Shown piece by piece: positions 61,253-64,000 of a stretch of DNA of 64,000 bases (the first letter of the stretch is position 1; every line of letters starts with the position of its first letter). The position numbers and the translations under genes are program-made. Origin of the DNA: CAJCIY01 sp964245825 (lineage in GTDB: Bacteria > Actinomycetota > Actinomycetes > Mycobacteriales > CAJCIY01). The stretch is taken from assembly GCA_964245825.1 (NCBI GenBank), contig CAXTNT010000005.1, forward strand, positions 124,001 to 188,000. The letters are read 5' to 3'. Under the pieces are notes generated by a model, which saw only the letters and a program-made list of their open reading frames with translations, was not told the origin of the DNA and did not search any database.

Positions 61253-62283
61253 AGGCGCTGGTCACCGGGGCCACCGGACTGCTGGGATCCCATGCGTGCC
61301 AGGCGTTTCTGGCCGGGGGACACGAGGTCCGGGCCCTGGTGCGTACGAGCGGTCCCGACATCGACGGCGTCGAGCAGGTACGTGGATCCCTCGGCGATCC
61401 CGACAGCCTGCGTGCGGCGGCCGACGGCGTGGAGGTGGTGGTGCACTGCGCGGCGATCTACAGCTACGACCGGGACGACGAGCTCGAGCGGGTGAACGTC
61501 GAGGGGACCCGCGCGGTCGTCGAGGCTGCCGCCGAGGCCGGGGTGCGCCGGGTCGTGGTCACCTCCTCCTCGGTCACCTGCGGGTCGAGCGGCGGCCCGG
61601 TCGCCCGCGACGAGTCCGGGACACTCGAGGCCGGTGCGCCGGCGTACTTCCGGAGCAAGGCACGGCAGGAGGAGGCGGCGCTGGAGGCCGGCGCTCGGCG
61701 CGGCGTGGAGGTGGTCCTCGCCTGCCCGACGGTGATCCTGGGCGGGCCCGCGACGCGGCTGGTGCCGAGCAACGCGATCGTGGCGCGCTACCTGCTCGAC
61801 CCGAGCCGGAGCACGTACCCCGGCGGATGCAACGTCGTGTCGGCGGGCGATGTCGCGACGGGTCTCGCCCTGCTGGCCGAGAGGGGCGTGGCGGGCCGGC
61901 GCTACCTGCTCGGCGGCGAGAACATCTCCTGGCGGACCCTGCACTCGACGGTCGGCGACCTCACCGGGGTGGGCGGCCCGTACCTCGAGATGCCCACGGT
62001 GGCGGCCTATCTCGCGACCCTGGCCGCCGAGGGGTGGGCCCGGCTCGCCGGCACGGAATCGCTCAGCAGCCGCGACGAGGCCCTCACCATCGGGCGGTTC
62101 TACTGGTACGACCACCGGCGCGCGGCGGATCTCGGCTACCGGCCCGGCTCGGCCCGCGCGGCGCTGGCCGAGTCCGTGGCCTGGCTGGTCGCCGGGCCGC
62201 ACCTGCCGCGCTGGGTGCGCGAGGGTCTGCGCCTGCCCCCGGACGTACGCCGTCGCCGGCCACTCGTCCCGCGCCCGCTGTGA
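61249..62283 (+). CDS. NAD-dependent epimerase/dehydratase (dihydroflavonol-reductase/HpnA-like SDR)
   Basis: Protein of 344 residues, extended SDR. The NAD motif ALVTGATGLLGSHAC is at the N-terminus; the catalytic Tyr-Lys is in PAYFRSKARQEEAALEAG, and VVTSSSVTCGSSGGP is the Ser region. The segments ACPTVILGGPATRLVPSN and GEDPGR-type NVVSAGDVATGLALL resemble dihydroflavonol-4-reductase and hopanoid-associated epimerase members. ATG 61249 overlaps the upstream stop by 4 bases. Its 3' end is overlapped antisense by the spermidine-synthase-like gene. The substrate is unknown; it may act with the DUF362-like protein. Confidence 0.85.
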   Translation: MKALVTGATGLLGSHACQAFLAGGHEVRALVRTSGPDIDGVEQVRGSLGDPDSLRAAADGVEVVVHCAAIYSYDRDDELERVNVEGTRAVVEAAAEAGVRRVVVTSSSVTCGSSGGPVARDESGTLEAGAPAYFRSKARQEEAALEAGARRGVEVVLACPTVILGGPATRLVPSNAIVARYLLDPSRSTYPGGCNVVSAGDVATGLALLAERGVAGRRYLLGGENISWRTLHSTVGDLTGVGGPYLEMPTVAAYLATLAAEGWARLAGTESLSSRDEALTIGRFYWYDHRRAADLGYRPGSARAALAESVAWLVAGPHLPRWVREGLRLPPDVRRRRPLVPRPL

Positions 62284-63010
62284 GGTCCGCCGTCGACCAG
62301 CGGCGGGTCGCCAGGTAGACCGTGTTGGTGGCGGTCCCGCCCTGGAGCGGGTTGGGAAAGCGCACCACTTCGGCAGCGACGTCGGCGAAGACCTCCGACA
62401 GCACGGCCAGGTAGGCCTCGTCCGGGGGGTCGTTCGACCACAGCGCGTAGACGCCACCTGGCCGCAGCCGGGCGGCCAGCCGTTGCGTCCCCGCCGAGCC
62501 GTAGAAGCCCGCGCTGCCGTCGGCGAGCAGATGCCGGGGTGAGTGGTCGATGTCGACGAGCACGGCGTCGAAGCGCCGGTCCGGGGCGCCCGGGTCGAAC
62601 CCCGCGCCGTCGTTCATCGCGAAGAAGTCGCCGTGCACGAGCCGGCACCTCCGATCGGTGGTCAACGCTGGTCCGAGCGGCACCAAACCCTCGTGGTGCC
62701 AGGCGATCACGGGTTCGAGCGCGTCCACCACGACGAGCTCGCGCACCCGCTCGTCGGCCAGCGCGGCCCGGGCGGTGTAGCCGAGCCCGAGGCCGCCCAC
62801 CGCGACGTGCAGCGCGGACCCGGTGAGGCGGGCCAGCGCCAGCCGGGCCAGCTCGACCTCGGCGACCGTGAACAGGCTGGACATCAGGAACTCGTCCCCG
62901 AGCTTGACCTCGAACACGTCCTGCCCCGTGATGGGGTCGCGGCGTCGGCGGAGGCTCACCTCACCGATCGGCGTGGGGCTCCAGCCCAGCTCCTCGAACC
63001 GCGCGCTCAC
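62084..63010 (-). CDS. Spermidine-synthase-like methyltransferase-fold protein with long C-terminal extension
   Basis: Protein of 308 residues. Residues 1-235 match SpeE-like domains: SLFTVAEVELARLALARLTG, VAVGGLGLGYTARAAL (SAM/dcSAM-site), VVVDALEPVIAWHHEG, DAVLVDIDHSPRHLL and GTATNTVYLATRRW near its usual end. A further roughly 70 low-complexity Arg/Pro/Ala-rich residues overlap the epimerase gene by 200 bp. Substrate residues for putrescine are not obvious, so the role is open. GTG 63010 is preferred, with AGGTGG (in AAGGTGGTCGG) upstream. Confidence 0.8.
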   Translation of the reverse strand: MSARFEELGWSPTPIGEVSLRRRRDPITGQDVFEVKLGDEFLMSSLFTVAEVELARLALARLTGSALHVAVGGLGLGYTARAALADERVRELVVVDALEPVIAWHHEGLVPLGPALTTDRRCRLVHGDFFAMNDGAGFDPGAPDRRFDAVLVDIDHSPRHLLADGSAGFYGSAGTQRLAARLRPGGVYALWSNDPPDEAYLAVLSEVFADVAAEVVRFPNPLQGGTATNTVYLATRRWSTADLTAGAGRVAGDGVRPGAGADPRAPSAAGAARRPARPRTRPAPRGPSRAGSRDPPRAGGRTSRTARW

Positions 63011-63094
63011 CCGACCACCTTCTCTGCGCGCGTGCACGAGTAGGTGGACGTGATGTGCTCCGGCGGCCTCATTCCTAGCAGATGCACGTGAGAC

Positions 63095-63109
63095 GTACGG
63101 GTTCCGTAC
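63095..63109. promoter_or_regulatory. Palindrome upstream of ParD-like antitoxin gene
   Basis: GTACGG-GTT-CCGTAC, perfect 6-bp arms, 64 bp before the antitoxin ATG, in the divergent gap to the SpeE-like gene. It is a candidate site for autoregulation by the antitoxin. Confidence 0.4.
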
Positions 63110-63173
63110 CTTCGCTGGGCCGTGTTGCAGAGTGCTACGGTGATGGCCGAGTTCCTCGAGTCCCGGAGGCATC

Positions 63174-63548
63174 ATGGCAACGACGTCGCCCGCCCGGATC
63201 GAGGACGACCTGTACGCGTCGGCCAAGCTGGCCGGCGACGCGCAGAGCCGCAGCGCCTCCCAGCAGGTCGCCCACTGGGCGCGCATCGGCCGGGAGATCC
63301 AGGCCTCGGCCACCATCAGCCACCGCGAGGTCGCGGCGGTGCTGGCCGGTCGGCGGTCGTACGACGGGCTCGACCCGAAGGAGCAGGCCGTCGTCCGGGC
63401 GGACTGGGCGGAGCGGATGGCCGTCTACCGCGAGGAGCTGGACCTCACCGCAGCGTTCACGGCCGCGGGGCGGACGTGGGTGGAGCTCGATGACGACGGC
63501 CGTGTGGTCCAGCGACCACGCAGGACGCGGTCCCGCTCCAGCGCCTGA
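63174..63548 (+). CDS. ParD-like type II antitoxin
   Basis: Protein of 124 residues. The N-terminal ParD-like/ribbon-helix-helix pattern is ARIEDDLYASAKLAGDAQSRSASQQVAHWARIGREI, typical of ParD-like antitoxins of the PF11903 group. The rest (about 50-124) is a helical toxin-binding tail with HREVAAVLAGRRSYDGLD and a basic C-terminus. GGAGG (63165-63169) precedes ATG 63174. Its TGA shares one base with the ATG of the kinase-like toxin (TGATG), a usual toxin-antitoxin arrangement. Confidence 0.82.
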   Translation: MATTSPARIEDDLYASAKLAGDAQSRSASQQVAHWARIGREIQASATISHREVAAVLAGRRSYDGLDPKEQAVVRADWAERMAVYREELDLTAAFTAAGRTWVELDDDGRVVQRPRRTRSRSSA

Positions 63549-64000
63549 TGTCGGACCCGGTCCTGCACCTGCTGGCGGGACCGAACGGCGCCGGGAAGTC
63601 GACGCTCTACGAGACCGTCATCGGGGCGGCAACCAGGCTCGAGTTCGTCAACGCGGACGTCATCGCCGCGGAGCGCTGGCCCGAGGACCCGACCGGACGC
63701 TCGTACGACGCCGCCGTCGTCGCCTCGACGCGACGGGAGACGCTGATCGAGCAGCGGAGATCGTTCGTGACCGAGACCGTGTTCTCACACCCCTCGAAGC
63801 TCGAGCTGGTACGGCGTGCCACCGGGGACGGGTACCTGGTCTGGCTGCACGTCGTGATGGTCCCCGAGCGACTGGCGGTCGCCCGGGTCGCGAGCCGGGT
63901 CGCCGTCGGCGGCCACCCGGTGCCGGCGGACAAGATCCGCGGCCGCTACCGCCGGCTCTGGCCGCTGGTCGCCGACGCGATCGGCCTCGTCGAGACCACG
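63548..64000 (+). CDS. Zeta-toxin-like P-loop kinase (cut by window end)
   Basis: The first 151 residues are visible. Walker A LLAGPNGAGKST is at residues 8-19, followed by FVNADVIAAERWPED and the SFVTETVFSHPSKLELV stretch typical of zeta/UDP-GlcNAc kinase-like ATPases, with an Arg-rich lid (KIRGRYRRLW). Known zeta toxins phosphorylate UDP-N-acetylglucosamine and block wall synthesis; the PF11903-type partner differs from classical epsilon. The C-terminus is missing, so catalytic completeness cannot be judged. Confidence 0.8.
   Translation, partial: MSDPVLHLLAGPNGAGKSTLYETVIGAATRLEFVNADVIAAERWPEDPTGRSYDAAVVASTRRETLIEQRRSFVTETVFSHPSKLELVRRATGDGYLVWLHVVMVPERLAVARVASRVAVGGHPVPADKIRGRYRRLWPLVADAIGLVETT

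Noticed and set aside
63110..63150. A promoter with TACGGT as -10 before the antitoxin gene
   Set aside because: No acceptable -35 element at 16-19 bp spacing could be found, so it is not listed as a feature.

Overview
The window is high-GC chromosomal DNA from an actinobacterium outside Streptomyces. The signs are very high G+C, frequent GTG starts, stop/start overlaps of the ATGA, GTGA and TGATG kind, and the gene families present: a CysM-CysO-Mec cysteine route, 10-methyl fatty-acid synthesis genes, two DUF222/13E12 HNH proteins, a FolP2-like protein, mycobacterial-type FprA, and VKOR beside DUF929. The genus cannot be fixed from the sequence. A run of 10 N at 60106-60115 shows that this is a draft assembly. 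Coding density is high, and no gene-free stretch exceeds 300 bases.

Layout. 0-5 kb: the tail of a cytochrome P450, two TetR genes each with a palindrome at or beside its start, then a translationally coupled tldD-tldE-acetyltransferase operon. 5-16 kb: a DUF222 HNH protein, an Ntn-type asparaginase, a Rho-N-domain protein, FprA, a VKOR/DUF929 oxidative-folding pair, a tightly overlapped crcB-crcB-phosphatase-hydrolase operon, and a peroxiredoxin. 16-20 kb: tRNA-Leu(UAG), peptide deformylase, and surface-sugar genes (UDP-glucuronate decarboxylase-like, GT2, GT-C membrane enzyme). 20-25 kb: rph-rdgB, an MBL phosphodiesterase-like protein, cysM-cysO-mec, DUF2017 and clpS, a compact version of the M. 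tuberculosis Rv1331-Rv1341 order. 25-30 kb: tmsA-tmsB (10-methyl lipids) and an acyl-CoA ligase. 30-37 kb: ABC-F ATPase, enoyl-CoA hydratase, a glyoxalase-fold protein, an in-frame MerR-AhcY fusion, a LigB-like protein and FolP2.

37-43 kb is a catabolic block: TetR, aldehyde dehydrogenase, P450, ferredoxin reductase, FadA5-like thiolase and Crp. A shared 16-bp palindrome precedes both the dehydrogenase and the P450, which suggests one regulon for oxidising a steroid- or terpenoid-like compound. 44-49 kb encodes a secreted protein of alternating Ig-like repeats and a secreted TAP-type hydrolase. 49-57 kb is a nucleic-acid-processing island: a YbjN-like protein, an ADP-ribosylglycohydrolase and a RecB-like nuclease/helicase form one coupled operon. 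It is divergent from a DUF222 HNH gene behind a LexA-type box, which is followed by a NERD-domain helicase. 57-63 kb holds poorly known genes: a helical/beta-sandwich protein with a Cys-ending micro-ORF in front, a beta-propeller-like protein, a DUF362-like two-domain protein, an epimerase and a spermidine-synthase-like protein. The right edge is a ParD-like/zeta-like toxin-antitoxin pair cut by the window end.

The best leads for something undescribed are the MerR-AhcY fusion, the YbjN/ADP-ribosylglycohydrolase/nuclease-helicase operon, the two-site operator of the P450 block, the alternating repeat protein, and the Cys micro-ORF.
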